Below are positions 41,294 to 50,853 of a stretch of DNA of 53,703 nucleotides, one piece after another (the first letter of the stretch is position 1; the number at the start of each line of letters is the position of its first letter). Where the stretch lies: contig SVLM01000010.1 of assembly GCA_015067945.1 (NCBI GenBank), positions 1-53,703 of the forward strand, given 5' to 3'. The DNA is from Oscillospiraceae bacterium. GTDB lineage: Bacteria; Bacillota; Clostridia; Oscillospirales; Oscillospiraceae. The notes under the pieces are model-generated. The model searched no databases. It was not told the origin of the DNA and saw nothing but the letters and a program-made list of their open reading frames with translations. The translations under genes and the position numbers were made by a program.

Positions 41294-42505
41294 ATGGTGA
41301 TCGGTATTATCGGCGGCGGTGCATCGGGAATGGCAGCGGCTTTGGCGGCAGCAGAAAATCCCAATGTGCAGGTTTTGTTGCTGGAACGTCAGGCCCGGGT
41401 TGGCAGAAAATTGCAGGCAACCGGTAACGGCCGTTGCAATCTATCCAATCTTCATGCCAGGGTGGATTCTTATCATGGCGACAGTGCGTCCTTTGCGGAA
41501 TATGCACTGAATACTTACCCGGTAAGCAAGACTCTGGATTGGTTTGCCGGACTGGGGCTTTATACGGTGACGGAGGCCAGCGGTAGGGTCTATCCTTATT
41601 CCGATCAGGCGAATTCCGTGGTGGATGTGCTGCGGTTTGCCTTGCAAAAGGAGAATATCCAGCTGATTACCGGTGCGGAAGTAACTCGCGTCAAGAAGAT
41701 AGAGCAGGGTTTTGCCATTACCTGCAACGAGGGCAGCTATGAATGCGACAAGCTGATCGTCGCCTGCGGCGGTTTGGCAGGAACGAAGCTGGGCGGTTCC
41801 ATGTCCGGATATAAGCTGCTGCGTAGCTTTGGTCACCGCTGCACCAAGCTGCGGCCAGCCTTGGTGCAACTGAAATCCGATTGGAACGGTTGTACGGCGT
41901 TAAAGGGCGTCCGTGCCAATTGTCATGCAGAGATTCTGCATGACGGATCGCTGCACAGCCATAGTATCGGAGAGCTGCAATTTACAGAATACGGTCTTTC
42001 CGGCCCGGTGATTTTTGAGATTTCCCGGGATGTGTGCCAAAGTGCAGGTCAGTGGGACTGCAAGCTGGATTTTTTACCGGATATGGCGGAAGATGTGCTG
42101 CTGGATATTTTGCGGAGTCGCAGAAATATGCCCATCACCACGGATGATCTGCTTACCGGTATTCTCCACAATCGCCTGGGCCGGGTCTTGACAGCCACAG
42201 CCGGTATCCGCATGCAACTGCCAGTCATAGAGCTGTCAGAGGAAGAGCTTTTGCTGGTCGTGTCGGCGGTAAAGGGTCTGGAAGTGAACTTGACAGATAC
42301 CCTGGGCATGGACAGTGCCCAAGTTACAGCCGGCGGTGTTTGCACGGATGAATTTGATCCCATGACGATGGAAAGCCACCTGATACCCGGTTTGTATGCC
42401 TGCGGTGAGGTGCTGGACATTGACGGCGATTGCGGTGGATATAATTTACAATGGGCATGGAGCTCCGGTAGACTCGCCGGACACAGTGCTGGAGGAAACA
42501 CATGA
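41294..42505 (+). CDS. FAD-dependent oxidoreductase, HI0933/BaiN family
   Basis: 403 residues. N-terminal FAD-binding Rossmann motif IGIIGGGASGMAAALAAA (about 4-21) and the family motif GRKLQATGNGRCNLSN (about 36-51). The end holds AGGVCTDEFDPMTMESHLIPGLYACGEVLDIDGDCGGYNLQWAWSSG, where FAD is contacted again. Proteins of this family include a reported bile-acid reductase (BaiN) and many of unknown substrate. ATG 41294 lies 19 nt after the predicted RNA start, which excludes the earlier reading at 41240. It overlaps the next gene by ATGA. Confidence 0.9.
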   Translation: MVIGIIGGGASGMAAALAAAENPNVQVLLLERQARVGRKLQATGNGRCNLSNLHARVDSYHGDSASFAEYALNTYPVSKTLDWFAGLGLYTVTEASGRVYPYSDQANSVVDVLRFALQKENIQLITGAEVTRVKKIEQGFAITCNEGSYECDKLIVACGGLAGTKLGGSMSGYKLLRSFGHRCTKLRPALVQLKSDWNGCTALKGVRANCHAEILHDGSLHSHSIGELQFTEYGLSGPVIFEISRDVCQSAGQWDCKLDFLPDMAEDVLLDILRSRRNMPITTDDLLTGILHNRLGRVLTATAGIRMQLPVIELSEEELLLVVSAVKGLEVNLTDTLGMDSAQVTAGGVCTDEFDPMTMESHLIPGLYACGEVLDIDGDCGGYNLQWAWSSGRLAGHSAGGNT

Positions 42506-44088
42506 TCAGAATTCGCGATATTTCGCTGCCTGCGGAGCATGATGCCAATCAGCTGCTGTACGAGGCGGCAAAGCTTTTGAAAATTTCGGGATCAAAGATT
42601 CGCAAATTGGCTCTGGTGCGACGTTCCGTGGATGCCCGGAAGAAGCCCGATGTGCGGATTATCTACACCATTGATGTGGCTGTTGATGGTTCGGAGCAGA
42701 AAATTTTGCGGCAATCCGGCTGCAAACGGGCTCAGATCGCCAAACAGGAATACTATAAACCGCCCAAAAATGCAGTTGCAGGTGTGCATAGACCGGTGGT
42801 GGTTGGCTTTGGTCCGGCAGGTATGTTTGCTGCGTTGATCCTTGCCCGGGCAGGTTTGCGTCCCATTGTTTTGGAACGGGGCGAGGATGCCCAAAGCCGC
42901 AATGATAAGATTAACCGGTTCTTTGCAACCGGAGCACTTGATCTCCGGAGCAATGTCCAGTTTGGCGAGGGTGGTGCCGGTACGTTTTCCGATGGAAAAC
43001 TCAATACCGGCGTGAACAATGTGCGGATCAGCTGGGTGCTGGAGCAGTTTGTAAAGGCCGGTGCCAGAGAAGATATTCTCTACGATGCCAAGCCCCATAT
43101 CGGCACAGATGTACTGCTGACGGTGGTGCAGAATCTGCGAAAGCGGATCATTGAGCTTGGTGGCGAGGTGCGGTTTTCTACTCAGGTTACCGATATTCAG
43201 CAGGAGAGCGGGCGGCTTACCGGTCTGATTCTTGCCGACGGCAGTACGCTTTCCTGCGATCACGTCATCTTTGCCATCGGTCACAGTGCAAGAGATACCT
43301 TTGCTATGCTCCACGAACGGAATTTACCAATGGAGCCGAAACCCTTTGCCATGGGTGTGCGGATCGAGCATAAGCAGTCCATGATCGATCAGGCTCAGTA
43401 CGGCAGTGCTGAGCTGCCCTTACCGCCTGCAGATTACAAGCTGGTGAAGCACTTGCAGGACGGTACGGTTTATACTTTCTGTATGTGTCCCGGTGGTTAT
43501 GTGGTGGCTGCCGCGTCGGAAGAGGGCGGTATTGTGACCAACGGCATGAGCAGGGCAGACCGGGACGGTGAAAACGCCAATGCGGCGTTGCTTGTGACGG
43601 TAAATCCTGCGGACTTCCCATTCCCGGGAGTTTTGGGCGGTATGCAGTGGCAGCGGCAGATCGAGCAGGCGGCCTATACACTGTCCGGCAGCTACCGGGC
43701 ACCGGCACAAACCGTTGGTGATTTCCTGCGGGGTGTACCCAGTACCAAGGGCGGCTGTGTGGAGCCGACTTACCGGCCTGGGGTGATCTGGTGCGACCTC
43801 AACCGGATATTACCCGAAAAGATCAGCCGCTCACTGAGAGAAGCACTGCCTTTGCTCGATGGCAGCCTGAAAGGTTTTGCAAGTAATGATGCGGTGCTGA
43901 CGGCACCGGAAACCAGAAGCTCCTCCCCGGTGCGAATCCTGCGGGATGAGAACCGGCAGTCGGCACTTCGCGGATTCTTCCCGGCAGGCGAGGGAGCAGG
44001 CTATGCAGGCGGCATCATGTCCGCCGCGGTGGACGGAATTCTAGCTGCAGAAGCGGTAATTGCTGCACTGGAGAGTGAAAATCTATGA
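42502..44088 (+). CDS. FAD-dependent dehydrogenase, COG2509 type
   Basis: 528 residues. A small N-terminal alpha/beta domain (1-95, with SKIRKLALVRRSVDARKKPDVRIIYTIDV) precedes the FAD domain: PVVVGFGPAGMFAALILARAG (about 97-117) and FGEGGAGTFSDGKLNTG (about 153-169), then IFAIGHSARDTF and the C-terminal FFPAGEGAGYAGGIMSAAVDG. The family is widespread in Clostridia; substrate unknown. It is coupled to the preceding flavoprotein and to the following CPBP gene by ATGA overlaps. Confidence 0.9.
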   Translation: MIRIRDISLPAEHDANQLLYEAAKLLKISGSKIRKLALVRRSVDARKKPDVRIIYTIDVAVDGSEQKILRQSGCKRAQIAKQEYYKPPKNAVAGVHRPVVVGFGPAGMFAALILARAGLRPIVLERGEDAQSRNDKINRFFATGALDLRSNVQFGEGGAGTFSDGKLNTGVNNVRISWVLEQFVKAGAREDILYDAKPHIGTDVLLTVVQNLRKRIIELGGEVRFSTQVTDIQQESGRLTGLILADGSTLSCDHVIFAIGHSARDTFAMLHERNLPMEPKPFAMGVRIEHKQSMIDQAQYGSAELPLPPADYKLVKHLQDGTVYTFCMCPGGYVVAAASEEGGIVTNGMSRADRDGENANAALLVTVNPADFPFPGVLGGMQWQRQIEQAAYTLSGSYRAPAQTVGDFLRGVPSTKGGCVEPTYRPGVIWCDLNRILPEKISRSLREALPLLDGSLKGFASNDAVLTAPETRSSSPVRILRDENRQSALRGFFPAGEGAGYAGGIMSAAVDGILAAEAVIAALESENL

Positions 44089-45053
44089 ATGACCATCCGT
44101 TGATTCGCAATGCCTTACGCAAGGAGTTCGGCAAGGTGGGCTTTACCCTAATGCTGCACTATGCCATTATGAATCTGGGCATCCTGTTGGTGCTGGTCGG
44201 GTTTTGGATCGTGGTATACTTAGCCATTCACACCGGTCCCGGAGCAACTGTTCAGCAGCTGCAGCAGATCAATGTGCTGATAGAGGAAAATCTTCCCTGG
44301 GGCTATACATTGGGTGTGCTGATTTGTTCTGTTTTACTGGTTTGGAAACATCCGCGACTCTGCTTCAGGACGATGTGGAAAACGCGAAAGCCCATGAGTT
44401 GGGGCCGATTTTTCCTGATCCTGCCCATTTTTATCAGCGGTCAGGCACTCTTTCAGCTGCTGACACCCCTGCTGGAATGGCTGTTTGGGTGGATGGGATT
44501 GTCTTTGTCGGAAACGATTGCGTCTGCAACCGGTTCTTCAGATTCCCTGAGTATGTTCCTCTATATATGCCTGCTGGCACCGATTTGGGAAGAGATTCTG
44601 TTCCGGGGATATGTCCTTCGGACGCTGGAACCCTTTGGTAAGAAATTTGCCATTGTTGCGTCGGCATTTCTCTTCGGAGTATACCACGGTAATTTGGTTC
44701 AAATGCCCTATGCCTTTGCGGTTGGTCTGGTGCTTGGTTATGTGGCCGAGGAACACTCTGTCGTATGGGCCATGGTGCTGCATATGATCAATAATCTGCT
44801 GCTAGGAGATACCATGGGTAGATTGCTGCAGAATTTGCCGGCGGTGGTTCAGGAATTTACGTTCTTGGTACTTATTTGGGGCTGTGCCTTGGGGGCGGTA
44901 ATTATTTTGATCTGCAAACGACGCAGCGTTGCCGCATATCTTCGGAAGGATAAGATCCATCCGCGATGTTTGAAGTATTTTTTCACCAGCCCGGGCATTT
45001 TTGTGTTTACCGGCGTGCTGCTATTGTTCACAACACTGCTTCTTTACCTGTAA
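44085..45053 (+). CDS. CPBP family intramembrane metalloprotease
   Basis: 322 residues, about eight membrane helices. The CAAX-protease-like motifs are present: EEILFRGYVLRTL (about 167-179, catalytic Glu pair), FLFGVYHGN (about 196-204) and VLHMINNLL (about 228-236). Such proteins cleave substrates within the membrane or protect from peptides; substrate unknown. Third gene of the flavoprotein operon. Confidence 0.92.
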   Translation: MNDHPLIRNALRKEFGKVGFTLMLHYAIMNLGILLVLVGFWIVVYLAIHTGPGATVQQLQQINVLIEENLPWGYTLGVLICSVLLVWKHPRLCFRTMWKTRKPMSWGRFFLILPIFISGQALFQLLTPLLEWLFGWMGLSLSETIASATGSSDSLSMFLYICLLAPIWEEILFRGYVLRTLEPFGKKFAIVASAFLFGVYHGNLVQMPYAFAVGLVLGYVAEEHSVVWAMVLHMINNLLLGDTMGRLLQNLPAVVQEFTFLVLIWGCALGAVIILICKRRSVAAYLRKDKIHPRCLKYFFTSPGIFVFTGVLLLFTTLLLYL

Positions 45054-45060
45054 AGGTAAT

Positions 45061-45090
45061 AAAAATGACCGGGGATTCCCGGTCGTTTTT
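45061..45090. terminator. Bidirectional terminator
   Basis: Stem 45061-45073 with 45078-45090 (GACCGGG core, GATT loop) with A tract and T tract on either side, between convergent genes. Confidence 0.8.
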
Positions 45091-45352
45091 ATATGCTGTA
45101 AAGGATGATGCCGATCACGATCTGCACGGCCATAATGGCAGGGATTCCGGCTGTGAATGCAATATGCTTGGTTTTGTGACGGAATATATGCATTCCCAGC
45201 AGTATGCCCAGACTTCCGCCAACTGCCGCGATGGAAAACAAGGTGGACTCGGCAATACGCCATTTGTTTTTTCTGGCTTTTTGCTTATCTACAAGCATAA
45301 GTACAAAACCTACCGCATTGAATAGGATCAGGAACAGAAACTCAAAAGTCAT
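45089..45352 (-). CDS. DUF1294 family membrane protein
   Basis: 87 residues with three hydrophobic helices. The motif NAVGFVLMLVDKQKARKNKWRIAESTLFSIAAVGGSLGILLGMHIFRHKTKH is the DUF1294 signature (helix, basic loop, helix, HKT). Function unknown. ATG 45352 has AAAGGA 7 nt upstream. The start is 28 bp from the divergent lipoprotein gene. Confidence 0.92.
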   Translation of the reverse strand: MTFEFLFLILFNAVGFVLMLVDKQKARKNKWRIAESTLFSIAAVGGSLGILLGMHIFRHKTKHIAFTAGIPAIMAVQIVIGIILYSI

Positions 45353-45379
45353 TTTGTAATCCTTTCGGGAGGGGATCGT

Positions 45380-45877
45380 GTGAAAAAACTGGGAATGATG
45401 ATTCTTGCGGTAGCACTTCTGCTGTCCGGCTGTACGGCGATGCCTGTATATGAAACCTTGGATGGTCTGGATATCAATGACGAAGTGCCGGCTATGAAAA
45501 AGATCTGCTTTGATTTGCCGGAGGATGCGGCAGTACAAACGGTACAGGGCAGCTCCGGCAGGATTTATTTCTGCGACGGATATGAGATCATGGTAGAAAC
45601 CTTCCGTTCCGGTGATCTGGATAAAACGCTCCGCAGCCTGACCGGCTTTTCACGGGACGCTCTGACACTAATGCAGACCAAAGTAGAAGGAATGGATCAG
45701 TATAGCTGTGTGTGGACATCTATCGGTGAAAATGGGGAACAGCTCGGCAGAACCGCGATTTTGGATGATGGTGGGTATCATTACTGCCTTAGCGTTACTG
45801 CACCGGCTCAGGATGCTTTGAAACTGCAGACTGTGTTTGGGGAATTGTTCGCCTCGTTTACGTTGGAAGCTGCTTAA
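45380..45877 (+). CDS. Lipoprotein of unknown function
   Basis: 165 residues from GTG. Signal peptide with lipobox LSGC (Cys about residue 18) means attachment to the outer face of the membrane. The rest is an alpha/beta domain of about 140 residues (SSGRIYFCDGYEIMVETF, CVWTSIGENGEQLGRTAIL, TVFGELFASFTL) that I do not recognise. GGGAGGGG lies before the GTG. Its stop overlaps the stop of the convergent WYL gene by three bases. Confidence 0.8.
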   Translation: MKKLGMMILAVALLLSGCTAMPVYETLDGLDINDEVPAMKKICFDLPEDAAVQTVQGSSGRIYFCDGYEIMVETFRSGDLDKTLRSLTGFSRDALTLMQTKVEGMDQYSCVWTSIGENGEQLGRTAILDDGGYHYCLSVTAPAQDALKLQTVFGELFASFTLEAA

Positions 45878-46845
45878 TCCATGGCATCCAGGCACATTTG
45901 ACGGCAACGGTCGATCACGGACTGTGGATGAATAATCCGTGCTTTTTTGCCGAAGCCTATGACCCAGCTCAGGAACATGGGGGACACGGTGACGGGCACA
46001 GTGAAGGTAAAATGCTCCTCACCGTCGGGAATCAGCATGGTGTCCTTGCCAAAGCGGTCAATGACCACGTTGATAAGATCCCGATGGAAACGCATTTTGA
46101 CCGTTACCGCATCACCGGCAAACATTTGAAACAAGCTGTTGGCGTGCTCAATCAATGCCTTGCCGGTCAGCTCGGGGCAGGGAATACGGCTTTCTGTGGT
46201 GACCTGAATATCGCTCATTCTGTCTACCCGGTAGGAAGTGATGCCGTACCGGGGAGAATGGCCCAGCAGGTAGCAGTTTTCGTTATCCTGACAAAGACCG
46301 TAGGGGCTGATATGGTAGTCTTTATCCCGGTATTTTCGCTGACCGTCCATGCCCCAGTCGAAGTACCGGAATTGGATTTGTCGGTTTTGAGAGATCGCTT
46401 CTTGAATGGTATCGACACTGTAGTAAATGGTCTCATTCATGCTTTTGACCCGGCCGGAAACCAACACATTCCGCTTCATCAGGTTTGCATCGTGCTCGTT
46501 GCACTGGTTGCAAAGCTTTTCGATCAGCTCCCGGGATTTCTTTTCGGTCAGGTAGCGGCTGGACTGTACCGCGTCGATCAGAAGCTTCAGCTCCGGCAGC
46601 TCAAAGTTCCGGGATGCAATGTAGTAGCCGCCGTTCTTACCGGGTTTGGTGACAATATCGATGCCGTAATCGATCAGTGCGGCAATGTCGGAATATATGG
46701 TTTTTCGATCGCAACGAATATTGTGCTGACGGTCCAGCATATCGATCAGCTCTGATGCTCTCACGGGTTTATCCTCGTGAGAGTTTTTTTGCAGGTGATC
46801 CAATATGTAAAAGATTTTTAGCTTTTGATTGTCGGATTTTGGCAT
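45874..46845 (-). CDS. WYL-domain transcriptional regulator (YafY type)
   Basis: 323 residues. N-terminal winged helix (about 8-65: KLKIFYILDHLQKNSHEDKPVRASELIDML... CDRKTIYSDIAALIDYGI), a middle helical part, and a WYL-like domain (about 145-225: IQFRYFDWGMDGQRKYRDKDYHISPYGLCQDNENCYLLGHSP... YRVDRMSDI). A C-terminal extension follows. WYL domains bind nucleic acid or nucleotide ligands. It is divergent from the FHA-SEDS gene and could regulate it. Confidence 0.9.
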   Translation of the reverse strand: MPKSDNQKLKIFYILDHLQKNSHEDKPVRASELIDMLDRQHNIRCDRKTIYSDIAALIDYGIDIVTKPGKNGGYYIASRNFELPELKLLIDAVQSSRYLTEKKSRELIEKLCNQCNEHDANLMKRNVLVSGRVKSMNETIYYSVDTIQEAISQNRQIQFRYFDWGMDGQRKYRDKDYHISPYGLCQDNENCYLLGHSPRYGITSYRVDRMSDIQVTTESRIPCPELTGKALIEHANSLFQMFAGDAVTVKMRFHRDLINVVIDRFGKDTMLIPDGEEHFTFTVPVTVSPMFLSWVIGFGKKARIIHPQSVIDRCRQMCLDAMD

Positions 46846-46869
46846 AAGGGCACCTCTTTTCTTGACGAT

Positions 46870-46898
46870 AGTATATCACAGCAGAGCGAAGCTTGCAA
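46870..46898 (-). promoter_or_regulatory. Promoter of the WYL regulator
   Basis: On the minus strand TTGCAA (plus 46893-46898), 17-bp spacer, TATACT (plus 46870-46875). Confidence 0.7.
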
Positions 46899-46914
46899 CA
46901 GATGGATTTGCTAT

Positions 46915-46943
46915 TTGCTTTTTGCCGGAAATTGTGGTATCCT
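46915..46943 (+). promoter_or_regulatory. Promoter of the FHA-SEDS operon
   Basis: TTGCTT (46915-46920), 17-bp spacer, TATCCT (46938-46943), 22 bp before the ATG. Confidence 0.55.
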
Positions 46944-46965
46944 AATCAAAAAAGGAGGTGACCGT

Positions 46966-48687
46966 ATGGATAGCTGGTTTGCGTCAATTGCCCAGATGGA
47001 CAGAACATTCGTCTATGTTTTTCAGGGGATTTTACGCTATTTTGTGCCGATTTTGGCAGCATTCATTCTGATTCGTACGGTTCGCCCTTTGTTGACCTTC
47101 CGTCGTGAGCCGGAAATTTGGGCATGGCTTGAGCTGACTAACGGCAAGATGCTGCCCCTTACGCATTGGGAAAATGTGGTAGGCCGCAGCAGACGCAGCG
47201 ATGTGGTCATTGATGTGCCCACCATCTCCCGTACTCACGCGGTGCTGACCCGTTATGACGACGGCAGCTGGACGATTGCAGATGCGGGCTCCAAAAGCGG
47301 TGTATTCGTCAACGGGGAAAAGATCGATATCTGTGCTTTGGAGCCTGAGGATGTAATTACCATTGGCGGTGTGCCGATGAAGCTGCTGCCTCGTTCCCGT
47401 GAGCAGGAGATCACGCTGGCACTGTTGCGTACGAAGGCTGCCAATCCTGTGGTCAGCGTTTTGAATACACTGCTGCTGACGGTGCTGCAAATGCTGATTT
47501 GCTTTTCCTATCTCATGACCGCAAAAGCTGAGGTGGCAGGCAGTATTTTTGCAGGCTTTACCGGCATTGTGGTTTGCCAGTGGCTGTTGCTTACCTTTTA
47601 TTTATTTATCCGTAAACCCAGCTTTGAATTGGAAACGATTGTGTTCTTTCTTTGCACACTGGGTATGGCGGCCATTGCTGCGGTGAAGCCGGATGAAACG
47701 GTGAAGCAGCTGATTGCCTTCGTTATGGGTCTGGGACTGTTTTTAACACTTGGCTGGATTCTCCGTGATCTGGAACGGGTCAAGCAGCTTCGCTATTATG
47801 CCGCAGCAGTTGGTATTTTGCTGCTGATTATCACCTTGGTGTTTGGCAAGGAGTATCACGGTGCGAAAAACTGGCTGATCATCGGCTCGTTGTCTATTCA
47901 GCCTTCGGAGCTGAGCAAGGTTTGTTTTGTTTTTATCGGTGCGGCGACTATGGATCAAATCGTAAACAAGAAAAATTTGATCCTCTTCATCGTCTATACC
48001 CTTGCCATCTGTGCGTGCCTTGCGGTGATGAACGATTTTGGTACAGCCCTGATTTTCTTCGTTGCGTTTTTGCTGATCGCTTATCTGCGATCCGGCAGTG
48101 TAGGCACGATAGCACTGGCTTGCACATCCCTTGGCTTTGCCGGTGTGATTGCATTAAGGATCGCTCCCCACGCCCTGCGTCGCTTTACGAGCTGGCGGCA
48201 CATTTGGGAGAATCCGCTGACCACCGGCTATCAACAGACCCGGGCATTGATGTGCATTGCATCCGGCGGCTTGTTTGGTCTTGGAGCCGGCAATGGCTTT
48301 ATGAGTCATATTTTCGCTGCCGATTCTGATGTGGTCTTTGCCACCCTATCCGAAGAGTGGGGACTGCTTATCTGCTTGATGATGGTGGGCTGCGTGATGG
48401 TCTTTGGCCTGTTTTCTATGCGGACTGCGGCTATGGGACGCAGCAGCTTTTATACCATCGGATCTTGCACGGCCGCAGGCATCTTATTGGTGCAGACCAT
48501 GTTTAATGTTTTGGGAACACTGGATATTCTGCCCCTGACTGGCGTTACGCTGCCCTTTGTTTCCAACGGTGGCTCCAGCATGATCTGTGCCTGGGGACTG
48601 ATGGCCTTTGTCAAGGCGGCAGATACCCGGCAGGATGCCAGCTTTGCCGTCCGGCAAAGCAAAGAGGGGAGGCCCGAGGATGAATAG
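46966..48687 (+). CDS. FHA-domain SEDS protein (FtsW/RodA family)
   Basis: 573 residues. One membrane helix (about 20-40) leads to a cytoplasmic FHA domain (about 53-140) with the phosphothreonine-binding residues in VVGRSRRSDV, TISRTHAVL and GSKSGVFVNG. Then come ten SEDS helices with GAKNWLIIGSLSIQPSELSKVCF, NDFGTALIFF, TTGYQQTRALMCIASGGLFGLGAG and LPLTGVTLPFVSNGGSSM. It should polymerise glycan with the PBP encoded next, under control of a Thr kinase through the FHA domain (inference). AAGGAGGTGA precedes the ATG. It overlaps the PBP gene by 8 bases. Confidence 0.92.
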   Translation: MDSWFASIAQMDRTFVYVFQGILRYFVPILAAFILIRTVRPLLTFRREPEIWAWLELTNGKMLPLTHWENVVGRSRRSDVVIDVPTISRTHAVLTRYDDGSWTIADAGSKSGVFVNGEKIDICALEPEDVITIGGVPMKLLPRSREQEITLALLRTKAANPVVSVLNTLLLTVLQMLICFSYLMTAKAEVAGSIFAGFTGIVVCQWLLLTFYLFIRKPSFELETIVFFLCTLGMAAIAAVKPDETVKQLIAFVMGLGLFLTLGWILRDLERVKQLRYYAAAVGILLLIITLVFGKEYHGAKNWLIIGSLSIQPSELSKVCFVFIGAATMDQIVNKKNLILFIVYTLAICACLAVMNDFGTALIFFVAFLLIAYLRSGSVGTIALACTSLGFAGVIALRIAPHALRRFTSWRHIWENPLTTGYQQTRALMCIASGGLFGLGAGNGFMSHIFAADSDVVFATLSEEWGLLICLMMVGCVMVFGLFSMRTAAMGRSSFYTIGSCTAAGILLVQTMFNVLGTLDILPLTGVTLPFVSNGGSSMICAWGLMAFVKAADTRQDASFAVRQSKEGRPEDE

Positions 48688-50047
48688 AATTATGGGCCGT
48701 GCCCGGGTTTTGCTGATACTGATTCTTGTGCTGGCACTGGGGACAAGCTTATTTGTGGGTGAGTATTTTATCAAATCCGGTGAGTGGGTCATGTTTGCCG
48801 GATCTCCCCATATTTACAATGCCGCCAATATCGGTTGCGGTATGATCACGGACCGGGATGGCAATCTGCTGCTGGACCTGACCAACGGCCGCACCTATAC
48901 GGATAATGTACAGCTTCGCAGTGCCATTATTCACTGGTTGGGCGACCGGCAGGGCAATATCAGTGCTCCTGCCTTGCCCCATTACGCTGAAGCGATTGCA
49001 GGATTCAGTAAACTGGACGGATTGTATGCCTACGGTGGTACCGGCGGTACGGTAAGCACCACCTTTTCTGCCAAGGTGCAGATGGCGGCACTGGAGACGA
49101 TGGGCGATTACACCGGCACAGTTGCTGTCTATAACTATAAGACCGGCGAACTGATCTGTGCCGTATCCACACCCAATTATGATCCTGATAATGTACCGGA
49201 TATTGCGAATCTTCCCGAATTTGAAGGCGTGTATGTGAATCGCTTTACTCAGACCACCTATACACCGGGTTCAATTTTTAAAATCGTCACAGCTGCTGCT
49301 GCACTTGAAACGATACCGGATATTCTGGATCGCACCTACGACTGCACCGGTTTGCTGGAATTTGGCGAAGACCGGGTCACCTGCGAGAGGGCACACGGCA
49401 CACTCAGCTTTAGGGAGGCCTTTGCCCGCTCCTGCAACTGTGCCTTTGCCAGAATTGCCAATCAGGTGGGCGGAGATGTACTGCAGCGGTATGCTCAGCA
49501 GTTCCGGCTTACCGAAGGCGTATCCTTTGACGGAATCACCACTGCCTCCGGCAGCTTGAACGCCGCTGGACAGATGCCGGTGAATGTGGCCTGGAGCGGC
49601 ATCGGTCAGTTCAAAGATCTGATCAATCCCTGCCGTTTCCTCGCCTTTGTGGGAGCAATTGCCAATGACGGTGTGGAGATCACGCCCCATTTTGTAGAGG
49701 AAATCAAGGTCGGCACACAAACTACCTATCAGGCAGGTAATCAGGATGCTGGCAGGATCATGTCCAGCCGAACAGCTCAGGTTTTGCAGGAGTTTCTGCG
49801 GAACAATGTGGAAAACTACTATGGCGACAGCAGCTTTCCCGCCGGCTTGCAGGTCTGTGCCAAGTCCGGCACTGCCGAGGTAGGTGGCGATAAGAAGCCC
49901 AACGCCATGTTCACCGGGTTTGTTGCCAATGAGGAATTACCGCTTGCCTTCATCGTTGCTGTTGAGGATGGCGGCTATGGCCGTCCGGTCTGTACACCCA
50001 TTATTGCCAAAATTCTGGCGGAATGCCAAAACGCTCTGCTTGGATAA
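48680..50047 (+). CDS. Class B penicillin-binding protein, PbpA type
   Basis: 455 residues, shorter than the division PBP. One N-terminal membrane helix (8-28), then MITDRDGNLL, and the transpeptidase with SIFK (198-201), SCN (251-253) and KSGTAEV (about 405). There is no PASTA domain. The pair of SEDS protein with overlapping PbpA gene matches the FtsW/RodA-PbpA pairs of Actinobacteria and Clostridia. It is the second SEDS-PBP pair in this window, beside ftsW and the PASTA PBP. GAGGGGAGG is upstream of ATG 48680. Confidence 0.92.
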   Translation: MNRIMGRARVLLILILVLALGTSLFVGEYFIKSGEWVMFAGSPHIYNAANIGCGMITDRDGNLLLDLTNGRTYTDNVQLRSAIIHWLGDRQGNISAPALPHYAEAIAGFSKLDGLYAYGGTGGTVSTTFSAKVQMAALETMGDYTGTVAVYNYKTGELICAVSTPNYDPDNVPDIANLPEFEGVYVNRFTQTTYTPGSIFKIVTAAAALETIPDILDRTYDCTGLLEFGEDRVTCERAHGTLSFREAFARSCNCAFARIANQVGGDVLQRYAQQFRLTEGVSFDGITTASGSLNAAGQMPVNVAWSGIGQFKDLINPCRFLAFVGAIANDGVEITPHFVEEIKVGTQTTYQAGNQDAGRIMSSRTAQVLQEFLRNNVENYYGDSSFPAGLQVCAKSGTAEVGGDKKPNAMFTGFVANEELPLAFIVAVEDGGYGRPVCTPIIAKILAECQNALLG

Positions 50048-50049
50048 AA

Positions 50050-50082
50050 GAATGCCCTCCCGCTTGAAACGGGAGGGCATTT
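50050..50082. terminator. Bidirectional terminator
   Basis: Perfect 12-bp stem (50050-50061 with 50069-50080) followed by TT, between the PBP gene and the convergent YwaF-type gene. Confidence 0.85.
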
Positions 50083-50089
50083 TGCAGAA

Positions 50090-50851
50090 TCAAACCGTTG
50101 CGGCGACTTTCTTTTTGCCGGTGAGCAGGTGGCATAGACCGTAGATTGCAAGAACCGCCAGGAAGAATACGATGGGGTTAATGACCATCAGCAGCCATTT
50201 GGGGATGATGCCGTTTTCCACAAGGCCGATGTAGAAGGCGTCTTCATTGAGGAAGAACCAGTTGTGCTCCATCAGCACATTTCCCAGCTTTGCCCACAGC
50301 GTGATGGCCACCAGCAGTACAGCTGCCTTCCAGCAGTTGCGGATGTTGGGCTTGACAATGCCCAACGCAAGATTCAGAATGCCCCAGGCCATCAGCACGC
50401 CATGATAGAACATGGTCTGAACGGCTTGGTAGCACCAGGGCTCACCGTCACCGATACTGGCGGGGTAGCACAGGTACATCATAGGTGCAAGCACGGAAAG
50501 CATGACGATGGGCTCTTTGATTTTGCTGCCGTTGCGGTTAAACTGAGCAATAGCCATCAGCGGACACAGCACGGTGCAGATGTGGAAGGGAAGCTTGTCG
50601 GTATTCAGTCCTCCGTAGACAAACTCATGGACAAAGAAATCGGACAGATAGGAAACGACCAGGGCGTAGGCTAAAAAACGCATAGCCTTTTCCTTGGCTG
50701 CGTCATCCTTGCGTCGCAGGATGAACCAGGCTCCGATAATACCACCGAAAATCAAAGCCAGATACACAAAATGGGGGATCGAGAAGGCGGTAATTGTGAT
50801 GCCGGTGTTAAAATGGGACATGGCGAAAAGTTTGAAAAACAACTCTCTCAT
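50090..50851 (-). CDS. YwaF-type (TIGR02206 family) membrane protein
   Basis: 253 residues with six or seven membrane helices. The family pattern is seen in DKLPFHICTVLCPLMAIAQF (about 84-103), GEPWCYQAVQTMFYHGVLMAWGI and NWFFL. Function unknown. It starts 2 bases after the stop of the next gene upstream, a paralogue, so the two proteins may form a complex. GAGG lies 8 nt before the ATG. Confidence 0.8.
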   Translation of the reverse strand: MRELFFKLFAMSHFNTGITITAFSIPHFVYLALIFGGIIGAWFILRRKDDAAKEKAMRFLAYALVVSYLSDFFVHEFVYGGLNTDKLPFHICTVLCPLMAIAQFNRNGSKIKEPIVMLSVLAPMMYLCYPASIGDGEPWCYQAVQTMFYHGVLMAWGILNLALGIVKPNIRNCWKAAVLLVAITLWAKLGNVLMEHNWFFLNEDAFYIGLVENGIIPKWLLMVINPIVFFLAVLAIYGLCHLLTGKKKVAATV

Positions 50852-50853
50852 AA

